Below are positions 1 through 13,830 of a DNA stretch of 64,000 nt, in pieces. Source of the DNA: Hybos culiciformis (Eukaryota; Arthropoda; Insecta; Diptera; Hybotidae); NCBI GenBank assembly GCA_964007475.1, contig OZ023274.1:35323491-35387490 (forward strand), in the 5' to 3' direction. The notes below the pieces were generated by a model. The model was not told the origin of the DNA, did no database searches, and saw only the letters and a program-made list of their open reading frames with translations. Positions within the stretch are counted from its first letter, which is position 1, and each line of letters opens with the position of its first letter. The translations under genes and the position numbers were made by a program.

Positions 1-3000
1 GGTTTAATTTTTAGTATTATTTTATAAAATTATTATTATTATTGAAAATTATTTTAAAATTATTATTATTATTAAATCCATTTTCAATTATTATTATTTC
101 CCTATTATTATTATTATTATTTTTTTTTTTTCGATTTTTATTTTTTTTTTTTCGAATAAATTTGTCACGAGCTTACGCGAACATCAAATTTAAATTTTAT
201 TTAAACAAAAAAAAAAAAAAAAGGTCAATTATTAAAACAATTAAACAAAAATTATTTAAAAAAAAGACGATACAAAGACGCGTGCACAACTCTTCACTAT
301 CACGAAACAACTTATTGATGGTGTTGAAAGTTATATTTTGATTGTTTTTCTGTTCATTTATAATAATATGGTATTAGTTTCTCTAGTAGAAACAAACTTT
401 CACTTTCTTATATTTTACACTCCTTTAATGCCTTGTTGTATCGAATAAGAAAATCTTATCAAAATAATATAATAAGTCTTAACTTATAATTTCGACACAC
501 ATACTCATGAATTTATTTTTGGAAAAATAATAAAAAGGTTCCTTATAAAACTACGTAAAAAATTCTTAATTTTATTTATATTTAAAATAAGTAATAAATA
601 TTATGATGCTCTTAGTAGTCCTCGGTTTATCAAAATTATTGGTTTAAAAAACTTTCAATCGCTTATTATTTATGTATAAGTTTAAGTTTAAGTTTAAGTT
701 TATTGCGTCTTTCAAATTTCAATATTTACAAAAATGACTTAAAAATTAAATATTAACATTTATTCTTACTACTAGGCTGTAAAGTATTACCTAATATTAC
801 TATAGTATACATTTTTTTTTATCTTACTTAGATCTAATTGACAATTAAAAAAATTATTTTAATAATTATTCCATTTTCATGAATAGTTTTTAGTTCTTGC
901 GCTGGAAACCAAAAGAGCTTGTTACGCTTTAAGCTGTTATTATATGTATAAATGTACATAACTTTTACATAAACAGTTAACAATATAATGTTGACCTTGT
1001 GTATATACGCACAAATGATGAGAAAGTTTTTGAAGTAGACGGGATGACATACATATGTATGCAGTTGTTTCAAACTATGCATATTATGTATTCACTAAAA
1101 ATAGGAAGGAAGTTTGAACGACTGAATAAAAGACGATAAGAGCCAGAAACATAAATTTGTTCCAATAAAAGTAATAAAATAAAATTAATGGATTTAAGAG
1201 GATTTATAATCTGAATTTTTGTGAAATTCATCAAATAATTGAAAATTCAATATTTTTTAAAAATTATTATGCACACAATAAAAACAACATTAGAAGAAAA
1301 GGCTTTAAGCTTGAGGTTTGAAACTATAAACAGTCTCTTTTAAAGTACGAATTTATATGCATGATTTATATACATTGACTAGGAGGGTACCATGATCGAA
1401 CTTTGAAATTTGTTCATTAAATCTTGAAATCCGTAAGAAAACAAATTTTTTATAGATTTTCTCATGATGCTTCCTGAACTTAAAACCTGATTCAAAATTT
1501 AAATAGCTATATCGTGTTCACTTCTTTTTATTCTATCTTTACAAAAGCAAATAAAACAAAAATTCTGTATCTTTGAATCCTTGTGCGTTAGTTATTCATT
1601 CGCAAGAAAAGTTGCACATATGTACATTTAAGAACATTTTATTTAATAGGTATTTTTTATTTTATGTATTATACATGTGAAAGAAACGTCATGGTAACTT
1701 TAACTCAATGTTTTATTAAATGCCAAAAACATTATTTACATAAATTTCATATTATTGTTCTCAAGTGTACTATAAATAAAATGTAGCTATATTTTGAAGT
1801 AATAATAATATTAATAACAATAATAATAATACATACTGTTGTAGCTTTAACTTTATATCATAATCATGCGTCTGTGTGATTCTGCTAATATTACACACAT
1901 AACGAAAAGGAACAATCAATTCAATTTTTTTTTGCCATGACTCCCCTTTATAAATCATCGTTATTTGAACTTTATCATCACTAAGTGATAGGAAATTATA
2001 AAATAATAAATTGTTCAGAACTTATACCTAAAAAAAATAATTATTATCCTAGCCTCGTTGTTTTTCTTTATTCAAGGTCTTAAAAAGACATATTTTTTAC
2101 CTTGATTAGATTGTGTACATTTTTTTTCTGAACTTGTGCACTATTTTTAAATACCAAAAAGTCTTCCAATTTCCAAATTTCATTTTTTATCTGGATTTTA
2201 CTTTGTTGATCACAGAATTGTTGATTTTTTTCAGAGTATTAAAATTTTTTAATTTAATTAAATTTTCTGGTTCTAAGTATATACTTAATAAAAAATACAT
2301 CTTTAACAACAAATATTCAAATATCGCTTTTACTATCCACCAGTATATACTATTAAGTCCAAATTTATATTATAATGACGTTGTAAAAAACTAAAAAATA
2401 TGTCTTCAGTGAAATAATTGACACATCTATTTGCATTTATTGCAAGAAAACGAAAGCCCTATTTTTTCTAAAATAAAGGTAATAAACCTTGACTGAAAGT
2501 TTAAACTTTCAGAGAATGAAAAGAATTGTAACAATAGCAATTAATCTGGTGTTGATTTTCAATTTTCACAGAATTAAAAGTGAATATAATAAGAATATGT
2601 TAAAAAAAAATTCCTATAATTAAAAAATATCCTTTCTATTCTTTAGGAAAGCTCCATAACAAGCATAAAATCATTTACTAAATAGATATTTTAATTTATA
2701 CTTTATTTTGTAGATACCTACACAATTTATTTTTCCTTTTTTATCATTTGAAACCAGAATAAAAAAAAAATTGTCCATGATGATTTTGTAAACTTGAAAT
2801 TTATATTTATTTAGTGTGATTTGAATTTTTGATGCAAAAGGTTGAGTTCAATGTTAAATTTATTTTTTTTTATTTACCTTGAATTGAAGGGATGAAAAAT
2901 GAAAAAAAAAAAAACAAATTTCTAAATTAAGAAAATTAATTTTATTTATTTTTTAAGAAAAATGTAACAGGTGTCTATTTTGATAACTTTTTTTTTTGTT

Positions 3001-5152
3001 CACATAATTGGATTTACATAAATATGTATTTTTTTATCATAAATTTAACGAACATTATTATTATTTTTATTTTATTATTCCAGGAAAAATAGAATAAACA
3101 AATAAACTTTGTTAGTTAAATTATTAAAAAAAAAAAGAAATAAAATAAATAAAAAAGTTAAAATTTAGAATATAAATTCTAAGTATTTTTTTAAGTAAAT
3201 AAAATACCTACCTACTAAGAAAAATAAAACTAATTAAATTTATATAAAATTATTTTAGTTATTAAGTAAAATAAATAATAATAAACGATGAAAACGAGAA
3301 AGAATTACAATTTTGAAAAAAAAAAAAAAAATATTAGATAAAAAATAAAATTTTAGTAATAAAAAAGAGAAAAATGATTAATAGTTAAACTATAAAATTA
3401 TTTAAATTTTTTTTTTATCGAATTGTGAAGGTTTCGAAGGAAGAATAATAATAAATAATAACCCGTCATCATTGTTGTGAACTTTATCTGTACTCAGCTT
3501 AACGATTTAATACGTGGTTCCGTAGCAAATAAAATATAAACTCAACAATAAAATATAATGTACATTTACACATTGTGTATCTAAACAAAAAGATTTTGAT
3601 TTCCGTCGTAAATTGAGAGTTAATTTTGACCATCACCCAAAAAAGGTTACAGATTCAAAAGTCATAAATCATACTTGGACATTTATGATACATATGAATT
3701 TTCAGCCGGATTGCGCGGTCGTGTCTTCGTAAAAGGCTCTCTCCGATCCTAAATCAAAAATTTGTTTCTTTCAGTGTTTCGTTCCAGTATCATTCGGACC
3801 AGTATCATTTGCTATTAGGATAAAATAAATTTCGAAAATAAATGGGAAGCCTTTATTTTCCAAAATAAGAATATTACAATGCTATATTAATGTACTTACA
3901 TGGAAAAATTACTTCTCTAGCACAAATAAGTCAAGATTGTATACATGCTATTAAGTATAAAAGTCTTAAGTAACTTGACTAAGTATAAAAAAAATCTCTT
4001 TTATATAGTAATAGTTCATTAGAGACAATAGATCTTTATTATGTTCACAAATTAACATTTTTCCGCAACGAGAAAAGTAACACTATATAAAAAATTTTTG
4101 GATTTGAAGTCCAGTATGTGTCTGACTAACAGAATTAAAAAAAAAATCATATATCAGGACTAATGTATAACAACCGTTTACATATTTATATGTACGTACA
4201 TACATACATATATAGTTAAATAATTTCTCCGGACAGACTCAGAGTTTTGAACTTTTTTTAACGAGTAAATATAATATGCCTTATCCTGATAACAAAAAAA
4301 TTAACTAATGAAAATTTATTCAGAACCATTATATCTACAATTTGATTGGATACCAAATTTTTTTTTTATTAAGCTTAATAATCAAAAACAAAAATACTTT
4401 ATTATTAAAATATTTTCGTCAAGATTGTTTTGATAAAAAGGACATTCCGGACATACATATATATAGATTTATTTAATGTAACTATACTATTCACATTGGA
4501 ATAACAATGTAGGAATAAATATTTTTAGAAAGGGACTTCATAAATTTATAATTTTACAATGAGCATGAAAATTATACAATCCTAAAAATTTGTTTCTTTT
4601 GATATTTGTTTTTCTTTAGTAACCTTTGCCATTGTTCTTAGTCATTGTTCTTAGTCATTGCTCACTCTGCAATCTCACTTAAAATATTTGGAATATGAAA
4701 GTATTACACCGCTTTGTAAATGCGTACGATTTCACAATTTCTTGAAAAAATATTTTTCACGTTCAAGCAACTAAATTAGGTCTGTTCTTATACGTCCAGT
4801 CTAAGTGGCTACACTAAGTACTCAAATAGTAAATATTTCAAATTTATTTTATTAGTGAAGGAATAATTTAATTAGTTCTTTTTATTATAATTTTTTTTAT
4901 TATCACATTTTTCCACATATCTAATTGTTTGAACAGTAAGGTTGTCACCCCATTACGGCAGGTGCAGGTAATTTATCTATTTTTAACCAAGACTAAGTTT
5001 ATAATTTTTAAAATTCGATGACTTATGAATTCAAGATTTTATCAACACACATATATTTAAAAAAGCTGCAAAATCATTATTAACATAAAAATAAAAGTGT
5101 ATAAAATCAAAAAATATTAAAATTAAAAATAAAAGTATATGTATAACAAAAA
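1..5152. other. AT-rich intergenic region, no recognisable gene
   Basis: I found no convincing coding exon on either strand. The open frames here are low-complexity (poly-Leu/Phe/Lys from A and T runs) and have no family signature or sensible splice partners. Small repeats are visible: a TTTAAG-type hexamer run near 678-706, a tandem 14-mer near 4638-4670 (copies of TTCTTAGTCATTG), and TACA/CATA microsatellite-like DNA near 4190-4215. The last few hundred bases probably include the promoter and 5' UTR of the Rab gene that starts at 5153. Confidence 0.6.
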
Positions 5153-8100
5153 ATGGCTGCCAGAAGAACATCTATTCAAATAAATCGAGAAAAAAATTGC
5201 TCGGCAAATAACAGAAGGCAATCATTATCAATATCAAATCCATTGGATAAACCGGAACTCCAACGGCGGGAATCATTAGTAAAGCCTACTTGGCATAATG
5301 TTTCTCCGGGTCAATATTCTGCCCAAACACTAGAAAATCCAAACGATATAAAACAAAATCATACTGAAATATCAACATCAAATGCAATAACTATAGTAAA
5401 TGATTACAACAAACATTTTGAATATGATATTTTTGGGAAGGTAACTGATTCTTAAATAAATTTAATGCATAGTGCTACATAACAGATATATAAAAAACAT
5501 TTCATAATAAAAGTTAATTCAATAAAAATGTATATTGTCATATTCGTTATATTCAAAAGGAATATGTGCGGTAGATATAATTTTTTAATGTAAGGATACA
5601 ATTAAATTTCAAAATATTATTTTATCCAGATAATTATATTATCAATAATTTGGTCATATATATTTATTATACAAAAATAATTCAATTATAGCTAATTTAG
5701 GTTCTTGAAATCCAGTTTGTTAAAGGCAAAAAAATAAAATGATTAATATCTCAGATATTATACCTACGTCAAATTTTAGTTTTTAAAACTAAATGAAACT
5801 TAAAATTTGAAGCAACAAAATAGAAACTGAGGATTACAAATTACAAATAATAAGAGTTATGAGTAGCAATTAGGAAAATATCCTAAATTTTAGTTTCCAG
5901 AATTAACCAAATATTTTAAAATAAAATAGAGTTAGGAGGGATGGAACTTTCAGGTGCTAGACAATCTATTTAGGCACCTACTAAAAACTATAAAACAGGC
6001 GGCGCACAAATTGGCAAAATAGTTGCTAACAAAGAACAACTAGAAATAGGTAAAAACCTAAAAGTCCCATCCCAAGATTAATTATAATCATATTATAATA
6101 ACTTTCAAACTTCAAATCATAAAAAAAGAAGAAAAAAATAACCAAACTTTTTTTAAAATAAAAAAACATACTATATTATTAAGATACATATTTAGTAGTC
6201 AATGAACTTAATGTTCATTGTTAGTTATTCTTTAAATATTTATTTTGGAAGGTATCAAATGTAAATTCAAACGACAAAAAAAAATTAAACCTAAATACTT
6301 GTATTTTGTATCTATTATCTTCATTCAAAACGAATGTGGTTATTGTAGGTAATGCTATTGGGTGATTCCGGTGTAGGTAAAACATGTCTATTAGTTAGAT
6401 TTCGCGATGGTAAATTTGTAATTGGCAGTTTTGTATCAACGGTTGGAATTGATTTTAGGGTGAGAAAAACTAACTACAACTATAATTGTTTGTATTGTTT
6501 TCTTAAAGATTAAACAAGCAAGTTTGAATAAAAAAAATAAAATCAAAAAAGAATGCTTGTTTTCTTCTAATTTTTATTTTTAGACCTCTCTTTACAAATT
6601 ATGCAATTTAAGTTAAGATTTATTTTATATAAATATGCACAAATCTATATATATTTTATACGAATTTTTAAATTTAGAAAGAATTTCTTATTAATCAAAA
6701 GATTGTTAATTGATAGTAAAATAATTTAAAATAATTTAAGTAATGTTAATAAGAAAAGAAATAAAGCATTATAATGTTTGTTCTCAAACTTAGAATATTA
6801 TGTTATTCAAACTTGCTTAATATTTTTTCAAGACATCAGTAATACGTATAGTAGATTCAATTTATATATTTTTTCAATGTCATTTGATATTGTGTTAAAA
6901 ATATTGTTTTCCTAATCTAATTTATAATTATGTATAAAATCTTTCATTACAAAATTCTGAAATTTTCCTTAAATATCAATTCAATATAATTTTAAAATAT
7001 AAGAATTAAATTTTATATGAATTAATAGATAACTAGGAAGTTAAATTGATGTTGTTTGTAATTCTTAATAAAAAATATTTATCTAATCTACATAATTAAA
7101 TACAAAAAAAAAATATTTAAAGTATTTTATCACAATTTTTAGACATTAAATAAAAGAAACTCCTCACAAAGTCAACCTTAAAAAAAATTTATAATATTCT
7201 GCTTTTTTAATAAAAATAATATTTTAAATGTTTAATTAAGCATAAATAATGAATGTACCAAAGTCGTTATATTATCAAAACCTCTTCGCATTTAATGCTC
7301 AGTAAATCAGAAATAGGTATAAATATAGTTAAGTTGTACAAGAAAATGATTTTTTCTTTTAATCTCTGCTGCGCTCATCAGGATTGTAGTCTTTCTGCTC
7401 AAACATATCAAATATTTTTTATCGTTTCCACAAAAGATAACAATATTAATATTATTGTCAACATGATTACACCGAAAATGTTTGATATACATTTTGTAAT
7501 TCATAGAAAATGTATGTACATGATTGGCCTTACTTTCCCTATCCTTAAAATTATTTTATGAAATATATTTTTTTTTTTCAATAATTATTGCAAATTTTTA
7601 AAATTAACTGATGATTATTTTAATATGTTTTGTAATTAATTTTGATGTAAAAACAATTATTTTAATTTGTGAACAGAGAAACACAATCGATATACCTATT
7701 GAAGTCATAGTTCGCATTTACAAAAATGTCAACATACTTACTCTGCGCTTGATATTTCAAATACATAATGATAATTTCTCGACATTTTGAGTTTATGGAA
7801 TCTATTATATTGTATAGTACTGTGAATTCGTTATGTAACTTTTTCAATGTTTTGTAGTTAGAACAGAAATTTACTTAATACAAACTTTTGGGAAACGTAT
7901 ACGAAACTTTTATTTCCTTAAATATTTATGTATTGTATTATAAATGTAAGTATTTAAATATATTGTAAATTATCAAAATTTCCCAAAATTCTTATTGTTA
8001 TTGTTATTATATTTATTTATTTTTTATTTAAAATAAATTAATAAGAACATATTATATTTTCAATTTTCACTTCAAAAACTTTTTTATGAAAAAAATATTT

Positions 8101-11100
8101 GTCTGTACATAAAATGTATTTGGAAAATCGTAAAAATAAATGTATACATATATGTTTTTATTTTTTGATAAAGGAAAATGTTTATAAATTAAAATTCTTT
8201 CTGATGAGAACAAAAAAGAAATAGACTTTTGATTGTTGAAGCTTAAATGTTTTGCTGTTTTTAAAATAACTGCTTAAAGAAATTTTCTTTCTTTCTTTTT
8301 TTTTTAAGATGAAAGGACATATTTTTCTTTTAAACTTTTATAAATTCAATAATAATTTTACATCAGGCAATTTTTTTTATAATACCTAGGTATTAAAATT
8401 GTGAAATTGTGAAAGGAAAAAAAATTATTTATTAACATATTTATTGAGACTTCGTTCTGCTTTAATTTATTTATATATATTTTTCCAATAGCACACAATT
8501 GCAATATCTTAATCTTTAAATCTTTGTTGATTGAATTGAAAAGATATCAGTTTGTCGTAGGCTTCATGAAAAAATTTTGAGAACACCGAATTCTGATGTT
8601 TGAAAAAAAACATTACTTCACCCAATCCAAATAATTAGGTAAAAAAGAACTATGGTTTTTTTTATAAAAAATTTGTATTTATTTACACATTATAGAGTTA
8701 TAATATATTATGAAAATATGACTAAGACATAATAATAAATTAAACCATTGGGGAAGAATCATATATAGACAGTTTTCTTCTTTTATACTTATTTCCGTTT
8801 AAGTATTCACTAATCAATTTAAGTAAAAAGGTGTATATGAAAATATAAAAAATAAAGTAAATACGTTTTTTTTGGTTATAAGATTATCTTATTTACATAG
8901 TTCATACAATGTAAGTAGGTACATATAGTAAACATACGTTTGATGGTTTTAGGTATTAGGACATTTCGCCTTCTAATGAAAATAAATATCTTTATTGGTT
9001 GTTTTTGTTTATTATTTATTATACAATATTTTTATACTTTTGGTTAAATCAGTTATATTTGAGCTGTTTTTTTTGAAAGTGGTATAAGTCCACTTTTTAA
9101 AAAAAATGAGTTAATGGTAATTTTAGTAAGATATAGCCACCTTCACTCCATATTTACATGAAAAAATGGACTTATACCACTTTCAAAAATAACAGTTCAT
9201 TTTTACTTTTCATATAAATCGTAAAAGTTAAATTATAATTTTTGATAATAAACTCCTCTTTCTATTAGTATAATCCATAGTTTTTTTATAATTATAAATG
9301 TTCAGAGAAAAGTTAGATTTCTTCTTAATTATATGAGAATAGATATTATATAATTATTACAACATTTCATCTAATCAATATATCTTTATGCATATTGTAC
9401 CTGTACGTAAATCTTTCATGCCGCTCAAACAATCCTAAATAATATTTATATTATGTACTACACTAGCAAAAAACTATAATTTTGTTCAACTCTGAATTTT
9501 TTTTTGCTTTTTCCTGCTTATTGTTCAGTGTAACAACTAGCAAAGAATTTTAAATTTTTTAATAAATCTATACAAAATATTTTTATAAATTTTGTATAGT
9601 ATCTATATGCATTCTTCTAAATCTAAATGATCTCAATCATAACAACAAGAGATATTTGAAAATTGAAGTATTTATATGGTACATGATGGAAAAACAAAAA
9701 CAAAATAAAAACTATAACAACTCGTTTTGCTGCAAATACGACAATCTTTATTGTTAAAAGCTTTCTGATTCATTTTATTAGAATAATTGGAGAGTTGGAA
9801 AAAACTTTAAAAAGAAATTTAACTTTATTTTAATAATAAATATATTCTTAAAGTCGTAAACCCCCAGAAGAAACACATATATGAAATGAAGTCAAGAAAT
9901 TTCCTAAAAATTCACATACCTAAGTAGGGAAATACTTATAATACCTGAACGAATTCAATACATCAAATATCTAAAGAATTGCTTTGTTCTAAGATTTTAC
10001 AATCAAATATTTATACAAATACAAAAAAAATAGCCGTCCGTCTTCATGTCGTTTATAATATTTTATGTTTCATAAATTTCCAATGTATTTTATTGTTTTC
10101 AATGTTAAATATTACATAAATGTCAAAAAGTGAAGGCGGCTGGAATTAGTTTTGTACGTATTGAACTAACTTTGTGGGTATATTTAGAAATAAGAAATCA
10201 TTGGTAGTTTGAACTAAAAATGTCTTGGCATCATTTCATAATGTATGTATGTACTATATGATATTTATGTGAATTACGCGAAAAAAAAATGTATGTCGAA
10301 GAAAGTAAAAAATGTATTCTATACGTTAAAAATGTTGTAATTATATGTAATTATATGTAAGGTTTATGTAAGGATTAAATATATTTTTTTTGCTTGTTTG
10401 CATAAACTATTTTTATTTATTTTTTTATTTTTTTTCAGAATAAAGTTGTCATGGTAGATCATACCAGAGTGAAACTACAAATTTGGGATACAGCAGGACA
10501 GGAAAGATTTCGTAGTGTTACTCACGCTTATTATCGAGATGCCCATGGTAAGTTGTTTTATTACTTCTAAATATTTTTTTGAGATCTGTCAATTTAAATT
10601 ATTCTCTGAGACGAATAATAAGCTTACTTTTGTATTGATCGATTTAACTTTAACACTAACATTTTATATTCTTAAAAGACTTGTGTAATTAAAGATATAA
10701 CTTTCTCATATTAAAATTATGTTTTCTACACTTTTTTACAAGAATTTAACTGTACAATAATTTTTCGACATAGGTAAATAATATCATTTAAACTACAATC
10801 AAACAATTTTTTAGACCCAAATTAGGTTATAAACTTTTGGTTTTGAGTATTTCTTCTGTGAAGAACAAAGAGTATAAGCACTTATTTACATTTTTTTTGC
10901 AACCATCAAACAAAAAAAGTTTTTTATAACTCAACACAATATTGATAAGAAAATAATTCTATTTTTTTTAAGATACCAACAACTGAATAATATTTTATTC
11001 TAATTTTTTTTTATTTGAATTTTCAGCTCTTCTCCTTTTATATGATGTTACGAATAAAGTGAGTTTTGAGAATATAAGAGCATGGTTAGAAGAGATAAGA

Positions 11101-12313
11101 GAATATGCACAAGAAGATGTTGTAATACTGCTTTTAGGTAACTGAATCAATTTTTAAGAACATTAAATTTTTATTGAATCACAATTACATCATTTTTGAT
11201 AAAGAGAATATATTTGTATAATAAACCCCGTTTAATGACAATCATATTGGGATCAATCAAATTCAAAACTTTGAACAAATCATTAAAAATTTTGCTTTCT
11301 TAAATGATATTTTATCTAATCAATTAATGAGCGCAGCTGAAAAGAAAAGCTTAAAATTTTTTATTGAACTACGAGAAATGAAAGTTTAACTTCAACTTAA
11401 TTATCGCCAATGGCTCATTAATTATAATTAGTCTGTTGATTGAACGTACATTTTCGGCAATTTATAAGTCGTATATTATGATGTTATCGAAACAGATAAA
11501 GCAAGATTATTTTTAACCAAAAAATTTTTTTGAATGAAAATCGTTTTGCGTATGTAAACTTTAAATTTCTGAACCAATGAACCGATTTTGATGAAACTGG
11601 TGCCATTGGAAAGGTTATTTACCGTAGATGGTTTTTGACTTTTTTGCACCATTTTCAATCATTTTAAGCTTGTTCTTCATCAAAATTGAAACAAAGTTTG
11701 CACCTTGATCGACTAGCATAAAATTAAATTTTATGATATATTATTTATATAAAAGTAATTGATTGTGCTTTATAATTTTGTTTGAAATACTTCCGTATTT
11801 CACATTTATACAAACATAAATTGGGTTCAGGTCGGTAGAATACAATTTTGATTTGACACGAAATGCTACAAAAGAACAAATTTTAGATATGTTTAATTAG
11901 AGATTTGGGGATTTTTCCTTGTTATATTTATTTTTTTAGGGAATAAAGCTGACTGTGATTCTAGAGATAGGAGTGTGAAATATGAAGATGGTCAACGTCT
12001 TGCTAGAGAATATAATGTTTCGTTTATGGAAACATCAGCAAAAACAGGCGTTAATGTTGAAATGGCTTTTCTACAAGTTGCTAAGTAAGTATTAGACTCA
12101 AATAAACTATTAAATTTTTCTGACCATCTAAGTTCTGAAAGCTTTAAGTCTTAGCCGAATTCTATAAGCATTCTTATTTTGTACTATTTCTAATTTTATA
12201 TTTGCAGGCAATTAAAAAACAGAAGAACAGATCCAATAGATGAATCAAAATTTAATATACATGAATTTTCTAAAGAACCAAGAAAAATAATCTGCCCACC
12301 ATGCAATGTATAA
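5153..12313 (+). CDS. Rab26: Rab26-type small GTPase, six exons, 289 aa
   Basis: Small Rab-family GTPase, a membrane-associated switch for vesicle traffic; Rab26 in other animals is linked to secretory and synaptic vesicles. Exons 5153-5440, 6349-6459, 10439-10547, 11027-11137, 11940-12084 and 12208-12313 join in phase with GT-AG introns and give 289 aa. Residues 1-96 are a low-complexity Ser/Asn/Gln-rich extension, as expected for the Rab26 group. The GTPase core shows the P-loop GDSGVGKT, switch [16 protein letters not shown], the guanine-specificity NKAD and a SAK motif. The C-terminus is CPPCNV, with two cysteines but not a standard CC or CXC prenylation end. An AATAAA lies at about 12533. 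Intron 2 is about 4 kb and intron 1 holds a small MITE-like repeat. Rab37 is the closest alternative; the long N-terminus favours Rab26. Confidence 0.9.
5935..6075. repeat. Small MITE-like inverted repeat in Rab26 intron 1
   Basis: The ends are imperfect inverted repeats: GGGATGGAACTTTCAGGT on the left and, read in reverse complement, GGGATGGGACTTTTAGGT on the right. A second short hairpin (AGGTGC/GCACCT) lies inside, near 5951-5979. Total length is about 140 bp and no coding potential is visible. No clear target duplication was seen, so the superfamily is unassigned. Confidence 0.5.
6460..10438 (+). other. Rab26 intron 2, about 4 kb
   Basis: Long AT-rich intron between the P-loop exon and the DTAGQE exon. 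The two open frames at 7253-7561 (+) and 7307-7504 (-) overlap each other and resemble no family. The only structured element I see is the inverted repeat at 9061-9198. Confidence 0.7.
9061..9198. repeat. Short palindromic MITE-like element in Rab26 intron 2
   Basis: About 36-40 bp at each end are near-perfect inverted repeats sharing TTTGAAAGTGGTATAAGTCC. They flank a core of roughly 60 bp. The element is non-coding. No definite target duplication could be assigned. Confidence 0.6.
11452..11720. repeat. Probable dispersed-repeat fragment in Rab26 intron 4
   Basis: A block of more balanced base composition containing ACCGATTTTGATGAAACTGG. This phrase style is common in dispersed arthropod repeats. 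No ends, inverted repeats or coding frame of substance were found. The assignment rests on general appearance only. Confidence 0.25.
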
Positions 12314-13830
12314 TCTTACAAGTTACAACCTATCATTTGAAGCTATTTCAAAAATTAAGTTATGATAATGAAAAACAAATGTAAAATTGGAAGAATTAAA
12401 AAAAGTAAAAAAAAATTAAGATCAAAATAAAAGTAAAGAAGAAAATGATTTAGGGATCATCTAGTATGGAAAATTCTTTAAATATACATAAAAATAAAAC
12501 TTATGTCTTATAATTATTATAAATACAATGTTCAATAAAAAATGAATGTATGTATGTATGTATGTAAATTGTATATTAACAATAAAAAGGTTGTTAAACT
12601 GCATATTAACTTAGAAATTTAGCTCACAAATTAGTGACTATCACAAGATATTGACCGTAAATGCCCAAAAAGCGATCTCATCATTTCCCTCAATAGTTAT
12701 ACCTTGACTGAATAACCTATTATATAACATTCAAAATTAAATTTTCAACTATCGAATTATAAAAAAATACTCTTGAAAATAATAATTATAAAAATTTAAG
12801 AAAACAAAAGATTATATCTAATGTATTCTCACTCACACTTTCATTTTGTTGGGTCTTAACTTAAAGAGATCCACATGGGATGAGAGTTACACACAAATAA
12901 TTTACTTACATTTTTGTGCATTTTCAGCATTTTTTAATTTTCTTCAATAAAAATAAAAATATTATGCATGTTCGTTTATGTATAATACCAAATCTTTAAA
13001 TACCACAATATTTTTTCAAAATCATTTTCAATGTTTCATCTACAATATATTCATAAAGATTTTGTTCATTTTTATGTAGATTCAATGTCATATAATCCCA
13101 AATGAAAAAAAGTATAGCTACTGGAATATAAGTAAAATGTCCCTATAGAGGTAATATCATTTAAACCGCAAAATAACCATAATGAAACAAGAAAAGAAAA
13201 AATCCTAACAATTCACATATCTTTGGATTCCTAATATTCTATTTATAATTAAAATTTATAGAATTTATGTATACACAAATACGCATAAATGTTATGTTAT
13301 ATAGAATACAAATATATATTATTATTATACATTAATACATAATAGACAAAATAAATATATACAATTGTTTTGGAAAATTTTGTTTTTAAATTTTTTATGT
13401 TTTTTATATGTGCGAAATTACATTATAGTTAGACATTGTTTAATATTTTTACGAGTAGTACCTTATTTAGTTTATTGATTCAATAACTATTTTTAGACTC
13501 ATGCCGCATTAGTGGTATTTTGAATATATTTAAATCAACAATGATTTAAATCTCACATGATCAAAAATAATTTTATTCATTAACTTTTCGCCTTTGAAAA
13601 TCAATAAAATATAGCCTTTGGTTCTTTTGCCTTGTGAATTTTGTAATCATAATATGGTATTTGATTGAATATGTATTTAGATCGAAAAATTGTGTGAATA
13701 TTTTTTTTTCATTTATTTATTCTAATAAATAAAAATGAAATGCTGTCCGTTAGTAAGCTCATAACTTGAAAATGGATCGATCGATTTGGTTAATTTCTTT
13801 TTAAAGTTCGTAATAGTCCGAGTAAGGTTT
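12314..13830. other. Intergenic region after Rab26
   Basis: Holds the Rab26 3' UTR with AATAAA at about 12533 and a short TATG microsatellite at about 12543-12566. After that it is AT-rich DNA with no exon-like frame. The stretch from about 13740 to 13830 (CGATCGATTTGG context) looks like part of a dispersed repeat into which the following retrotransposon inserted. Confidence 0.6.

Noticed and set aside
42..341. 99-aa frame rich in Leu, Phe and Lys
   Set aside because: Composed of ATT, TTT and AAA runs; no domain, no conserved motif, typical of AT homopolymers.
7253..7561. Paired open frames inside Rab26 intron 2
   Set aside because: They overlap on opposite strands, have no known motif and no splice role.
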